This document shows, piece after piece, positions 1 to 7,313 of a stretch of 11,233 nucleotides of DNA (position 1 is the first letter of the stretch; every line of letters begins with the position of its first letter). The position numbers were made by a program, and so were the translations under genes. Below the pieces are notes generated by a model. The model saw only the letters and a program-made list of their open reading frames with translations. It had not been told where the DNA came from and did not search any database. Origin of the DNA: Leptospirillum sp. (GTDB lineage Bacteria; Nitrospirota; Leptospirillia; Leptospirillales; Leptospirillaceae); contig DAHWKF010000142.1 of the NCBI GenBank assembly GCA_027343785.1, forward strand, positions 1-11,233, written 5' to 3'.

Positions 1-85
1 TTCGGTCGGAAGAAGTTTGATCTTCAAGGTCAGCTTCATGGGAAGAGTCTGTTTCAAATATTTGAATCAGTCAACAGAAAGGAGA

Positions 86-127
86 GCGCATTCCTCCCCG
101 CCGTGAACGGCGAGGGTTCCAATGCGC
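86..127 (+). mobile_element. Possible IS200/IS605-type (tnpB) end hairpin, remnant
   Basis: A nested dyad is visible. The outer arms GCGCATT (86-92) and AATGCGC (121-127) are perfectly complementary. Inside, CGCCG (99-103) and CGGCG (108-112) close a TGAA loop. The inner TTCCTCCCCGCC...GGCGAGGGTTCC pattern resembles the structured sequence commonly found just after tnpB genes in IS200/IS605-family elements; this is from memory, not a search. If so, the transposase would lie to the left of the window. Bases 1-85 are open in frame 1 (the frame stays open to 158), but the translation shows no motif I recognise as a transposase. The structure could instead be an unrelated hairpin. Confidence 0.35.
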
Positions 128-138
128 GCAAGAGGATG

Positions 139-182
139 AAAAAACCGGCGCCGTCCTGAAAAGTGTTTCAGGAAACGGCGCC
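139..182 (-). terminator. Rho-independent terminator of the outer-membrane protein gene
   Basis: Read on the minus strand this is a long stem followed by six T. The arms are GGCGCCGT+CCTGAAA (147-161) and TTTCAGG+ACGGCGCC (166-172 and 175-182), with an AGTG loop at 162-165 and a two-A bulge at 173-174. The A run at 139-144 becomes the U tract on the minus strand. It lies about 54 bp past the stop codon of the beta-barrel gene ending at 236, as expected for its transcript end. The plus strand has no T tract after the stem, so termination is one-directional. Confidence 0.85.
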
Positions 183-235
183 AACAGACAGTTATGATGC
201 TCAGCTTCTAAACGACAGACGGTCCGGACGGCCAC

Positions 236-904
236 TCAGAAATAATATCTGAAACCGATATCGACATTCATGACGCTGCCCAGGAATCCGATTCCCACTT
301 CAGTGGGGCGGTCGTTTCCGGGACCGTACAGGTTGACCGAAAACGGATCCCATTGTCCATAAAGAGCCAGGCGCGGCATGTCCTCCAGGGCGTGCTCCAC
401 CCCGATACCGGCAGAAACCTGGAAAGCGAAGGTGGAAACGTTTCCCGACACGATACCGGGCATCAGGTCCAGATTCCCGTAAAGGATTGTCCGGGTGGAT
501 TCAAGGATGGCCACCATCGGCTCCACATGCAGTGTGGTCAGGAATTCGCCGGAAGGGCTGACTTCCGGGAAACCGAACCCCAGTCCGCCGTCCAGCCCGA
601 ACGACCGGTTGAACCAGTAGCGCACACCGGCATAACCGACAGAGGTTTCACCCGTTGCACCCGGGGTGATTTCAACCGGCGCCCAGGAGAGACCGGCTCC
701 GACGCGGTGGACATCAACATACGTCGCGGAGCTTCCCGATGATGAACCGTTTCCAGAAGTGTTGTCCGACGCCGAGGTCACGGGCACGACCTGGGAATCA
801 TCCGCCCTTCCGGATACAGGCAAACTCACGACCAAGAGACTGACGATGGCGGCCAAAAACAGAACTCTGGAAACGCGCAGGGGGAATCTGCCCAAAAGAC
901 CCAT
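236..904 (-). CDS. Small outer-membrane beta-barrel protein (hypothetical)
   Basis: The product is a 222-residue predicted exported protein. The start is placed at the ATG at 904, because AAGGAG lies 9 nt before it on the minus strand; a TTG at 922 would put that ribosome site inside the gene. Residues 1-34 form a signal peptide (basic FPLR/SR region, hydrophobic core around 14-29, likely cleavage after SGRA). A Gly/Ser/Thr-rich linker follows. The remainder is alternating hydrophobic and polar strands with many Gly, Tyr and Phe, ending in the aromatic stretch FRYYF. A terminal Phe is the classical outer-membrane assembly signal. I recognise a compact OmpA/OmpW-like barrel style but no specific family, so function is unknown. 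The gene has its own terminator and a long leader with a CRP-like site. Confidence 0.8.
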   Translation of the reverse strand: MGLLGRFPLRVSRVLFLAAIVSLLVVSLPVSGRADDSQVVPVTSASDNTSGNGSSSGSSATYVDVHRVGAGLSWAPVEITPGATGETSVGYAGVRYWFNRSFGLDGGLGFGFPEVSPSGEFLTTLHVEPMVAILESTRTILYGNLDLMPGIVSGNVSTFAFQVSAGIGVEHALEDMPRLALYGQWDPFSVNLYGPGNDRPTEVGIGFLGSVMNVDIGFRYYF

Positions 905-993
905 CTTTCCATTCTCCTTCAACGAGAGAGATTCAAGCGTTCATTCCAAAAACCCGTTGCCGGAGCACATGCCCAACAGGGGGGCCCTGATTT

Positions 994-1007
994 CGGGACA
1001 CGTCCCG
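994..1007. repeat. Inverted repeat in the outer-membrane protein leader
   Basis: CGGGAC (994-999) and GTCCCG (1002-1007) are perfect inverted arms around two bases, with partly complementary T-rich and A-rich flanks. It falls between the putative promoter near 1048-1076 and the ribosome site near 914-919, so it would form a small hairpin in the mRNA leader or act as an operator. No T tract follows on either strand, so it is not a standard terminator. Confidence 0.4.
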
Positions 1008-1047
1008 GAAACAGGCATTTTCCGGAACCATTTTCTTCCGGTCCGAA

Positions 1048-1076
1048 ATAAAAATCCATGATCGGAACCCATACAA
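1048..1076 (-). promoter_or_regulatory. Weak candidate promoter for the outer-membrane protein gene
   Basis: On the minus strand TTGTAT (1076-1071) and TTTTAT (1053-1048) are separated by 17 bp. This matches the -35 and -10 boxes at 3/6 and 4/6 positions. It would start transcription near 1041 and give a leader of about 137 nt. Weak boxes are typical of activator-dependent promoters, and a CRP-type palindrome sits just upstream, centred about 46 bp from the inferred start. Inference only. Confidence 0.3.
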
Positions 1077-1079
1077 ACC

Positions 1080-1095
1080 TGTGATCTCCGTCACA
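1080..1095. promoter_or_regulatory. CRP/FNR-family binding-site candidate (TGTGA-N6-TCACA)
   Basis: TGTGATCTCCGTCACA is a perfect symmetric match to the E. coli CRP consensus half-sites with the correct six-base spacer. It lies in the noncoding gap between the HAD gene stop (1124) and the outer-membrane protein start (904), upstream of a weak promoter reading to the left. Whether this organism has a CRP-like regulator with this specificity cannot be told from the window. Confidence 0.5.
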
Positions 1096-1123
1096 CCACA
1101 ATCGGCCTTTTCAGCGACAGTGG

Positions 1124-1807
1124 TCAGGCCTGTCTGACATCTTCCGGCCGGATTTCCCGGATGTGTCCAAATACACGGTCGGCCGCCTCAAGAGCTTCGG
1201 GAGGATAGGTGTGTCCCACGGCAAAGGTCTTCATCCCGGCGCGAAGAGCTGCGTCGATCCCCTGTACGGAGTCTTCGATCACCAGGACATTGGCCGGAGA
1301 ACCGCCAAATCCGCTCTTTTGCAACCTGTCGAAACCGATGATGTAGCCTTCCGGATCCGGTTTTCCCCGGAGGGTGTCTTCCGCGCTCACGACAAAACCG
1401 AACAGGCCGTCCAGTCCGGCGATGGAAAGGGTCCGGAGAATTTCCTCCCTCAGCGCGCCGGACACGATTCCCAGCGGGAGTTCCTTCGCGAGGGAACGGA
1501 TCAGGGGAACCGCTCCCTCGTAGAGAGGAAGTCCTTTTTCGAGCCGGCTTCCGTAGAGGAGGGCTTTTTCCCGGATCAGTCTCCCCAGAAGCTCTTCCTC
1601 GGGGGGCTCCCCCCGGTACCGCGTCCAGGCGCCCGCGAACGCCCCCCTGTCATCCATTCCCAGGAACTCCTTCCAGTACAGGGATTCATCCAGTCTGATC
1701 CCATGTCTCCCCAATATTTCCTGAAAAAGTTCCAGGTGGACCCGTTCGTCGTCGATGATCACCCCGTTGAAATCGAACAGGACAGCCCGGATTGTTTCCG
1801 TAACCAA
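1124..1807 (-). CDS. HAD-superfamily hydrolase, beta-phosphoglucomutase-like
   Basis: A 227-residue HAD-family phosphatase or phosphomutase. Start TTG at 1807 is preferred because AAGGGG lies 7 nt upstream; a TTG at 1828 would add seven residues. Motif I is LFDFNGVI with nucleophile Asp12. The second acidic residue, usually Asp and the general acid/base, is Asn14. Motif II is IVSG (Ser116), motif III is RGKPDPEG (Lys149), and motif IV is VIEDSVQGI (Glu178, Asp179). A helical cap lies between motifs I and II, around residues 20-90. This pattern belongs to the subfamily containing beta-phosphoglucomutase, phosphoglycolate phosphatase and sugar-phosphate phosphatases. The substrate is not predictable. 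It is divergent from the carbonic-anhydrase operon and about 219 bp upstream of the outer-membrane gene. No terminator is evident between them. Confidence 0.88.
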   Translation of the reverse strand: MVTETIRAVLFDFNGVIIDDERVHLELFQEILGRHGIRLDESLYWKEFLGMDDRGAFAGAWTRYRGEPPEEELLGRLIREKALLYGSRLEKGLPLYEGAVPLIRSLAKELPLGIVSGALREEILRTLSIAGLDGLFGFVVSAEDTLRGKPDPEGYIIGFDRLQKSGFGGSPANVLVIEDSVQGIDAALRAGMKTFAVGHTYPPEALEAADRVFGHIREIRPEDVRQA

Positions 1808-1859
1808 ACCGTCACCCCTTCCGGACAAAAGCCGCTAGCTTCATGAATTAATGATGATT

Positions 1860-1889
1860 CTGACTCCACAAAAAAGACCGGAGTATGAT
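1860..1889 (+). promoter_or_regulatory. Candidate sigma70 promoter of the carbonic anhydrase-ruvCAB gene run
   Basis: CTGACT (1860-1865, 4/6 to TTGACA) and TATGAT (1884-1889, 5/6 to TATAAT) are separated by 18 bp. Transcription would begin near 1896, about 40 nt before the GTG start at 1937. It lies in the AT-rich gap between divergent genes. A perfect TTGACA also occurs on the minus strand at 1920-1915, but it has no properly spaced -10 box. Confidence 0.5.
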
Positions 1890-1936
1890 AGCCTGTTTTT
1901 GTCCGGCTTCCTATTGTCAAAAGAAAGGCCTGCATC

Positions 1937-2533
1937 GTGATTCTTCCTTTCAGGGACCGTTTTCCGGCCATCGATCCGACCGCATGGATCGCCGACTCCG
2001 CCCAGGTGATCGGCGATGTTGTGATCGGGGCCGAATCCAGCGTCTGGTTCTCCTCCGTCATCCGGGGGGACGTCAACCGTATCCGGATCGGCTCCCGGAC
2101 TAACATCCAGGATCTTTGCGTCCTCCATGTCACCCGGGGAACATATCCCTTGACCGTCGGGGATGAAGTCACCGTCGGACACAGGGTCATCCTGCACGGA
2201 TGCTCCCTCGGGAACCGGATCCTCGTCGGCATGGGCGCGATCATCATGGACGGGGCCGTGATCGGAGACGACGTCATCATCGGGGCAGGCTCTCTCGTCA
2301 CCGAGAAAACGGTGGTCGATCCCGGAACTCTCGTTCTGGGATCACCGGCCCGTGTCCGTCGGAAATTGACGGAAGAAGAAAAGCAATGGCTTTTGCGATC
2401 CGCCGCCAACTATGTCGCCGACAGGCTCGACTACCAGAGTTTCACATCAAAAGCCAGCCTCCCCCGGGAGTTCCGGGACGCCCACCCCCAGGAGAACGAT
2501 CCTCACAAACAGGGAGGCACGTCGCTTCCGTGA
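1937..2533 (+). CDS. Gamma-carbonic anhydrase family protein (left-handed beta-helix)
   Basis: A 198-residue protein of hexapeptide repeats (IGDVVIGAES, VIGDDVIIGAGS and similar), the signature of a left-handed beta-helix trimer. The three zinc/iron ligands of gamma-carbonic anhydrases are present: His64 (CVLHVTRG), His82 and His87 (VGHRVILHGC). The conserved Arg43-Gly-Asp45 and Gln58-Asp59 are also there. It lacks the N-terminal acidic loop of the Methanosarcina Cam type, so it is CamH/YrdA-like, a group whose members often show little measurable carbonic anhydrase activity. The likely role is CO2/bicarbonate interconversion in the cytoplasm. The GTG start at 1937 has AAAGG 8 nt upstream. 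The C-terminal 30 residues are polar and probably disordered. The stop TGA overlaps the kinase ATG by one base. Confidence 0.9.
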   Translation: MILPFRDRFPAIDPTAWIADSAQVIGDVVIGAESSVWFSSVIRGDVNRIRIGSRTNIQDLCVLHVTRGTYPLTVGDEVTVGHRVILHGCSLGNRILVGMGAIIMDGAVIGDDVIIGAGSLVTEKTVVDPGTLVLGSPARVRRKLTEEEKQWLLRSAANYVADRLDYQSFTSKASLPREFRDAHPQENDPHKQGGTSLP

Positions 2534-4173
2534 TGAGACACATTCGGGTCCAGTACCTGATGATCCTTCTGATCGGCCTTCTCATTGTCTGCCTGATGGG
2601 CGCTTTCGCCGTCTGGGACACGCTCCTGATCAAAAAAGACGTCATCAACGCCCTGATGAACGAAGGCAGACTCATTGGACAGGAATTCGCCTTCGGGGTC
2701 GACATGCGCCACGAAGCCGACCGCTTCGTCGCCGGTGACATCGGAAAATCCGGTCCGGCGGGCAGGGCCGTGGTCAGCGAAATCACCGCCATCCGCAAAG
2801 AGATGCAGGCCCTGATGGCCATCCGCCACAACGTCATCCGCCTCGACCTGATGACCCGCCACGAAGATCTTCCCAGGCGCGTTTCCAGTTCGGGAACACC
2901 TCTGACCCCACAGGAACTGAAGGCCCATACCCTCGTCCACGACGGGGCGAACGAGTGGATGAGCCTCCGGGAACACACGGGGAAACGGAATGTCCTGTAC
3001 GTCGTCGTACCTTTCTACCACCAGAATCAACGACTCGGGACCGTCGGCGTCGGCATATCCCTTTACGAAGCCAACACGCTTGTGAGAAACGAGCTGGAAC
3101 GGACCCTGATCCTCCTTTTTGTCGGGTTTCTCGCCCTGGCCGGCGTCCTTTCCCTGGCGATCCGCACCCTGGTGCTGAACCCCGTCCGGCAGATTTCCAA
3201 CGCCATGGGCAAGGTGGGAAAAGGAGAGATGGATCCCGGTGCCCTGATGGAACCGTCCCGGGAAGCCTACGATCTCGCGTGCGCCTTCAGGCAGATGGTC
3301 AGCATGCTCTCGGAACGGACGCGCGAGAACCAGCTTCTGCTTTCGGAGGTCCGGGATCTGAACAGCTCCCTCACACGGAAAATCGAAGAGGCCACCCGGG
3401 AGCTCCTCCAGAAGAACGAATCGCTGGAAGCGGCCGGGAAAGAAAAATTTTTCCTCCAGCGGAAACTGTCCGAGATGGAACGGATGGCCGCCATCGGGGA
3501 AGGCCTGGCGATTGTCGCGCACGAACTCGGGAACCCCCTGCACTCCATATCGGGACACATCGAACTGGCGATCGAGGAGAAGCCCCTTTCCCCTTCCCTT
3601 CACAAACACCTGTCCATCGTTCAGGGTCAACTGGACCGAATGATCAACGTCATCCGGAAACTCCTCATGATGAGCCGACGCGAAAGGACCCACTCCGAGC
3701 CGGTCCTTGTATCGGATCTGGTCTTCGATATCCTGCAGCTCCTCTCCCCCCGGCTGGAAAAATCGAAGATCCGTGTAGAAACCTCCTTCCCCGATCCCTG
3801 CCCTGAAATCGATTCGGATCTGGAAGGCCTGCAAAGCATCCTGATCAACTTTCTGGAAAACGCCCTGGACGCGACGGGCACCGGAGGCCTTATCCGCATC
3901 CGGTGCGTCGAGGAGGAGGGTTCCCTGACCCTGCACATTCAGGATTCCGGCCCGGGAATTCCCGCAGAAAGCCGGGACAGGATCTTCGCCCCCTTCTTCA
4001 CCACAAAACCCCATGGAACGGGTCTGGGTCTCGCGATCTGCCGAAAAATCATTGACGATCTGGGAGGAGATATCCGGATGGGAGAGGGTCCCGGCGGACA
4101 TTTTGTCTTGACCATCCCTTTCGTCCGATTTTCCCCGGGAAGATTTGCCCACTCGCTTGATCAGGATCTCTAA
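2533..4173 (+). CDS. Membrane sensor histidine kinase (HAMP-HisKA-HATPase)
   Basis: A 546-residue two-component sensor. A transmembrane helix at about 8-28 is followed by a roughly 160-residue extracytoplasmic sensor region without an obvious named fold. A second membrane helix lies at about 191-213. Then come a HAMP linker (213-265), a coiled coil rich in Glu, Arg and Leu (265-315), HisKA with the phosphoacceptor His330 in VAHELGNPL, and an ATPase domain with N-box LENALDA (Asn443), G1 DSGPGIP (471-477) and G2 GTGLGL (495-500). The start ATG at 2533 overlaps the preceding stop (TGATG), so translation is probably coupled; an in-frame GTG at 2530 is also possible, with AGGGAGG at 2511-2517. 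The partner is almost certainly the receiver encoded next. The signal is unknown; the adjacent periplasmic protease hints at envelope stress. Confidence 0.93.
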   Translation: MRHIRVQYLMILLIGLLIVCLMGAFAVWDTLLIKKDVINALMNEGRLIGQEFAFGVDMRHEADRFVAGDIGKSGPAGRAVVSEITAIRKEMQALMAIRHNVIRLDLMTRHEDLPRRVSSSGTPLTPQELKAHTLVHDGANEWMSLREHTGKRNVLYVVVPFYHQNQRLGTVGVGISLYEANTLVRNELERTLILLFVGFLALAGVLSLAIRTLVLNPVRQISNAMGKVGKGEMDPGALMEPSREAYDLACAFRQMVSMLSERTRENQLLLSEVRDLNSSLTRKIEEATRELLQKNESLEAAGKEKFFLQRKLSEMERMAAIGEGLAIVAHELGNPLHSISGHIELAIEEKPLSPSLHKHLSIVQGQLDRMINVIRKLLMMSRRERTHSEPVLVSDLVFDILQLLSPRLEKSKIRVETSFPDPCPEIDSDLEGLQSILINFLENALDATGTGGLIRIRCVEEEGSLTLHIQDSGPGIPAESRDRIFAPFFTTKPHGTGLGLAICRKIIDDLGGDIRMGEGPGGHFVLTIPFVRFSPGRFAHSLDQDL

Positions 4174-4190
4174 TTGTGGTAGGTTCCATC

Positions 4191-4610
4191 ATGGTTGCCG
4201 CCCCGAAAGACCTGGCATTCACTCCGGTGGGAAACACAAGCAGGCGGGTTCTCGTCGTCGAGGACGATGTGGTCGCGCTTGACCTACTGGAAGAGATCCT
4301 CAAACGAAACGGATTCGGGGTATCCGTCGCACAATCCTATGAGGAAGCACTGGAACGCCTGTCAACGGACAAGATCTCCCTCATCCTCACCGACATCAAG
4401 ATGCCCGGAAAAACGGGAATGGACCTTTTGAAAGTCGTCCAGGACCTGTACCCGGATCTGCCCGTCGTCCTTCTCACCGCCTTCGGTGACGAGCATCTCT
4501 GGGTTGAGGCCCTGGCGTCCGGAGCCGTTGACCTGATTCCCAAGCCCTTCAGAAAACAGGAAGTACTCGATATTGTCCAGAGAACCCTGGCACGACTCCG
4601 ACCCGCCTGA
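4191..4610 (+). CDS. Single-domain (CheY-like) response regulator
   Basis: A receiver domain with no output domain. Key residues (counting from the ATG at 4191) are the acidic pair in VVEDD (25-26), phosphoacceptor Asp68 in LTDIKMPG, Thr96 in LLTAFGD and Lys118 in PKPF. After the fifth helix the protein stops at LARLRPA (139 residues), so it cannot bind DNA by itself. It must act by protein contact, as a phosphorelay intermediate or on an enzyme. The start could instead be GTG 4176, two bases after the kinase stop with AGGA 9 nt upstream; that gives 144 residues. The ATG at 4191 has a TAGG-type site 7 nt before it. Its position next to the histidine kinase strongly suggests they are cognate. 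Confidence 0.92.
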   Translation: MVAAPKDLAFTPVGNTSRRVLVVEDDVVALDLLEEILKRNGFGVSVAQSYEEALERLSTDKISLILTDIKMPGKTGMDLLKVVQDLYPDLPVVLLTAFGDEHLWVEALASGAVDLIPKPFRKQEVLDIVQRTLARLRPA

Positions 4611-4676
4611 GACAGAAGGCGGGCAACCGGTTTCGTCCAGGAAAGCAATCCTTCCACTTCAAGGAGAAACGATTTC

Positions 4677-6176
4677 ATGAAGACCCCGATTCGAAAGATC
4701 CTGTCCACGGGCATCATCGGCCTCGCCGGCATCGTGGCCGGCATCACGCTTGGCGCCCAGCTCAACTTGTCCGGGAAAGCTCTGGCAGATCCGTCCCCGG
4801 ACCCGCCGGTCATCCACAAAAGGGATATCGAACCGGGACTCGCCCTCCAGAAGGCATTTGTCACCGTCTCGAACGCGGTGATCCCTTCCGTGGTGAACAT
4901 CTCGACGACCTCCCTGATCACCACCCACCGGAACCCCATCTTCAACGACCCCTTTTTCCGGCAGTTCTTCGGGACACCCTTCAACCATGAGGCTCCTCCC
5001 CAAAAACATGTGGAACGGAGTCTGGGGTCGGGGTTCATCATCTCGAAAGACGGTTATATCGTCACAAATTACCACGTCATCAAGCACGCCACAAAAGTGA
5101 CCGTGGTCCTTTCCGACAAGTCGAGCTACAGGGCGACGGTCGTCGGGAAAGACCCCATGACCGACGTGGCGGTCATCCGGATTCATCCCAAGAACGATCT
5201 GCCCGTCATCCAATGGGGGTCCTCCCGGGACGTCTCCGTCGGGACCATCGTTCTGGCGATGGGGTCCCCCTTCGGACTGACCCAGTCCGTCACCATGGGA
5301 ATTGTCTCCGCACTCAAGCGGAGCAACATGGGAATCGAACAGTATGAGAACTTCATCCAGACGGACGCGGCCATCAACCCGGGAAATTCCGGAGGCCCCC
5401 TGGTCAACCTGCGGGGGGAGGTGATCGGCATGAACACCGCCATCTATACGACAAACGGCGGTTATGAGGGGATCGGTTTCGCCATTCCGGTGGACATGGT
5501 CCGTCGGGTGCTGAAGGACCTCATGACCAAAGGGAAGGTTGTCCGGGGCTGGCTCGGTGTTTCCATCCAGAACGTGACACCGGTCATCGCCAAGCAGTTT
5601 CGTCTTCCGGGACATACCGGCATTCTCGTCAGTGACGTTTTGCCCAACAGTCCGGCCAGGAAGGCGGGCATGAAACGGGGAGACGTCATACTCGCCCTGA
5701 ACGGACAGAAGGTCGTCGACGCCAACGACCTCCGTCTTCGGGTTTCCCAGATCTCTCCGGGAACCGACGCGGAACTCTCGATCATCCGGAACGGACACAG
5801 AAGAAACATCACGGTCCGGGTCGGGGAGCTTCCCGCCAAACTGTCCATGATGGGCGGGGCGGAGCCGGAAAAAAGCCCGTCTCATTTCGACAACGTGCTG
5901 AACGGTATCATGGTGATGGATTTGAACCGGGACATCCGGGGACAACTGAACATTCCCGACACCACCCGGGGAGTCGTGATCAGCTCGATCGCGCCGGGAA
6001 GCCTCGCGGAAGCCAGCGGTCTCAAGCGGGGAGACGTCATCGAGGAGATCAACCGTCATCCCGTGCCGAGCGTCCGCGCCTATATCCGGGCGGCCCGGCA
6101 TATCGGCAAGAACGAAAACGTCCTCCTGACCGTCGTCAGGGACGGCCATCACAGCTATGTCTCCCTCTCTCCGTGA
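4677..6176 (+). CDS. degQ: Do-family (DegP/DegQ/HtrA) periplasmic serine protease
   Basis: A 499-residue HtrA-type protease and chaperone for misfolded envelope proteins. Residues 1-37 hold a basic start and a hydrophobic stretch, either a signal peptide (cleavage near KALAD) or a membrane anchor. The chymotrypsin-like domain carries the full triad: His133 (TNYHVIKH), Asp163 (MTDVAVI) and Ser238 (GNSGGPLV). Two PDZ domains follow, at about 283-385 (starting near GWLGVSIQNV) and 405-495, each with the RGDVI carboxylate-binding region signature. Two PDZ domains and this length fit DegP/DegQ rather than DegS. AAGGAG sits 10 nt before the ATG. It follows the response regulator by 66 bp and overlaps the ruvC start by 20 bp. 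The choice between degP and degQ is not resolved from sequence alone. Confidence 0.95.
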   Translation: MKTPIRKILSTGIIGLAGIVAGITLGAQLNLSGKALADPSPDPPVIHKRDIEPGLALQKAFVTVSNAVIPSVVNISTTSLITTHRNPIFNDPFFRQFFGTPFNHEAPPQKHVERSLGSGFIISKDGYIVTNYHVIKHATKVTVVLSDKSSYRATVVGKDPMTDVAVIRIHPKNDLPVIQWGSSRDVSVGTIVLAMGSPFGLTQSVTMGIVSALKRSNMGIEQYENFIQTDAAINPGNSGGPLVNLRGEVIGMNTAIYTTNGGYEGIGFAIPVDMVRRVLKDLMTKGKVVRGWLGVSIQNVTPVIAKQFRLPGHTGILVSDVLPNSPARKAGMKRGDVILALNGQKVVDANDLRLRVSQISPGTDAELSIIRNGHRRNITVRVGELPAKLSMMGGAEPEKSPSHFDNVLNGIMVMDLNRDIRGQLNIPDTTRGVVISSIAPGSLAEASGLKRGDVIEEINRHPVPSVRAYIRAARHIGKNENVLLTVVRDGHHSYVSLSP

Positions 6177-6690
6177 GACTCAACCTCTGATCAGGGAAGA
6201 CCCCCGGCACAGCGTGCTGGGGGTTGATCCGGGACTTGCCGCCACGGGGTTTGCGGTTCTGGGAGGCCCCTCCCTCGACAGGCTCCGCGTTCTGGTCCAG
6301 GGAACCATCCGGACGGAGGCGGGTCTTCCGGTCAGTCGCAGGATCGGCATCCTCTATGACCGCCTGGAAGCCGTTCTGGCGAACCATCCCGTTTGCGGAA
6401 TCGCCCTCGAAGACCACTTCAGCCGGCGGTCGTCCCCGGGAGCCGGCCTGATGCTGGGACCGGTGGTGGGCATCGTGGCCCTTCTGGCGGATCGTTCGGG
6501 GATCCCGATTCTTCCGATCCCCCCCCGGGAACTCAAGCACCGGATCACGGGAACGGGAAGCGCCTCCAAGGAGGTCGTCCAGCGGGCCCTTTCCGTCTGG
6601 CTGGGGGCGGGGCTCAAGGTTTCGTCCACACACGAAGGAGACGCCCTGGGCCTGGCCTTCCTGGGCTACTCCCGGATGGTTTCCCCATGA
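6157..6690 (+). CDS. ruvC: Holliday junction endodeoxyribonuclease RuvC
   Basis: RuvC cuts Holliday junctions symmetrically as a dimer, guided by RuvAB. With the ATG at 6157 the protein has 177 residues, close to the usual 160-175. The RNase H-like active site is visible: Asp24 in LGVDPG, Glu85 in ALEDHF, and His159 plus Asp162 in THEGDAL. His in place of the first Asp of the E. coli DAAD motif is a known alternative, as in Thermus RuvC. The first 19 residues are not normally present, so translation may really begin at GTG 6214. Against this, no clear ribosome site serves either start, and coupling to the protease stop would explain 6157. The stop overlaps the ruvA start (ATGA). Confidence 0.95.
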   Translation: MSPSLRETQPLIREDPRHSVLGVDPGLAATGFAVLGGPSLDRLRVLVQGTIRTEAGLPVSRRIGILYDRLEAVLANHPVCGIALEDHFSRRSSPGAGLMLGPVVGIVALLADRSGIPILPIPPRELKHRITGTGSASKEVVQRALSVWLGAGLKVSSTHEGDALGLAFLGYSRMVSP

Positions 6691-7313
6691 TCGCCCGCAT
6701 CTGGGGTATCCCGGTCGAATGGGAAGAGGAGTCCGTCGTTCTGCGGGCCGGAGATATCGGGTACCGCGTCCATCTGTCCCCCTGTTCCCACCAGAAACTC
6801 CGGATCCGGCCGGAAGGTCTGGAACTCGCACTCTTCATCCAGCACTTCTGGAACGAGCACCTGGAAGCCCCCCTTCTTCTGGGATTCCCCGAGGCCGACG
6901 AACAGGCCCTCTTCAACCAGCTGAGAAAAGTCCCGGGTCTGGGCCCCATGTCCGCACTCAGGATTTTGGCCTTGCCCGTCGGAGATTTTTTGTCCATCGT
7001 CCGCAACAACGACGCGGCGAGGCTCAAATCACTGAAAGGCGTGGGAGAAAAAACGGCCCGGAAAATACTGGGTGAACTGAGGGGGCACATCGACCAGCTG
7101 GAGGACTGGGAACTTGCCAGTTCTTCCGCTGTGGCCCCCATCCATTCCCATCCGGCCACCATCGCCCACCATGTCCAGGAAGTCCTGGTCCGCCAGTTCG
7201 GTCATTCCCCGCAGGAAGCGAGCCGTCTGGTCGCGGAAGCGCTGAGACGGCAGCCGAACGTCCAGAGCATGGAAGAACTCTTCCAGGAGGTTTACAGGGT
7301 TGGAACCGAATGA
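6687..7313 (+). CDS. ruvA: Holliday junction branch migration protein RuvA
   Basis: RuvA binds the four-way junction as a tetramer and loads the RuvB motor. The product has 208 residues (E. coli 203). An N-terminal OB-fold starts MIARIWGIPV and covers about 1-65. Two helix-hairpin-helix motifs follow: LRKVPGLGPMSALRIL (79-94) and LKSLKGVGEKTARKILGEL (113-131). A linker leads to the three-helix RuvB-binding domain at about 155-208, ending in the MEELFQEVYR helix. The start ATG overlaps the ruvC stop as ATGA, so the two are coupled. The gene overlaps ruvB by 14 bp. Confidence 0.96.
   Translation: MIARIWGIPVEWEEESVVLRAGDIGYRVHLSPCSHQKLRIRPEGLELALFIQHFWNEHLEAPLLLGFPEADEQALFNQLRKVPGLGPMSALRILALPVGDFLSIVRNNDAARLKSLKGVGEKTARKILGELRGHIDQLEDWELASSSAVAPIHSHPATIAHHVQEVLVRQFGHSPQEASRLVAEALRRQPNVQSMEELFQEVYRVGTE

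Noticed and set aside
1..158. Open frame 1 at the left edge
   Set aside because: It runs through both the 86-127 hairpin and the terminator stem at 139-182, has no recognisable protein motif, and is too short to support as a gene. A transposase tail is possible but not demonstrable.
2503..4152. Long minus-strand open frame (549 codons) opposite the histidine kinase
   Set aside because: It is a shadow of the GC-rich kinase gene. The translation is low in hydrophobic structure, full of His, Asp and Gly, has no motifs, and no ribosome site precedes it.
4659..6152. Minus-strand open frame (497 codons) opposite the protease
   Set aside because: Shadow frame of degQ. The composition (very high Asp, His, Gly, Val) is that of an antisense translation, and the plus-strand gene has full catalytic motifs.
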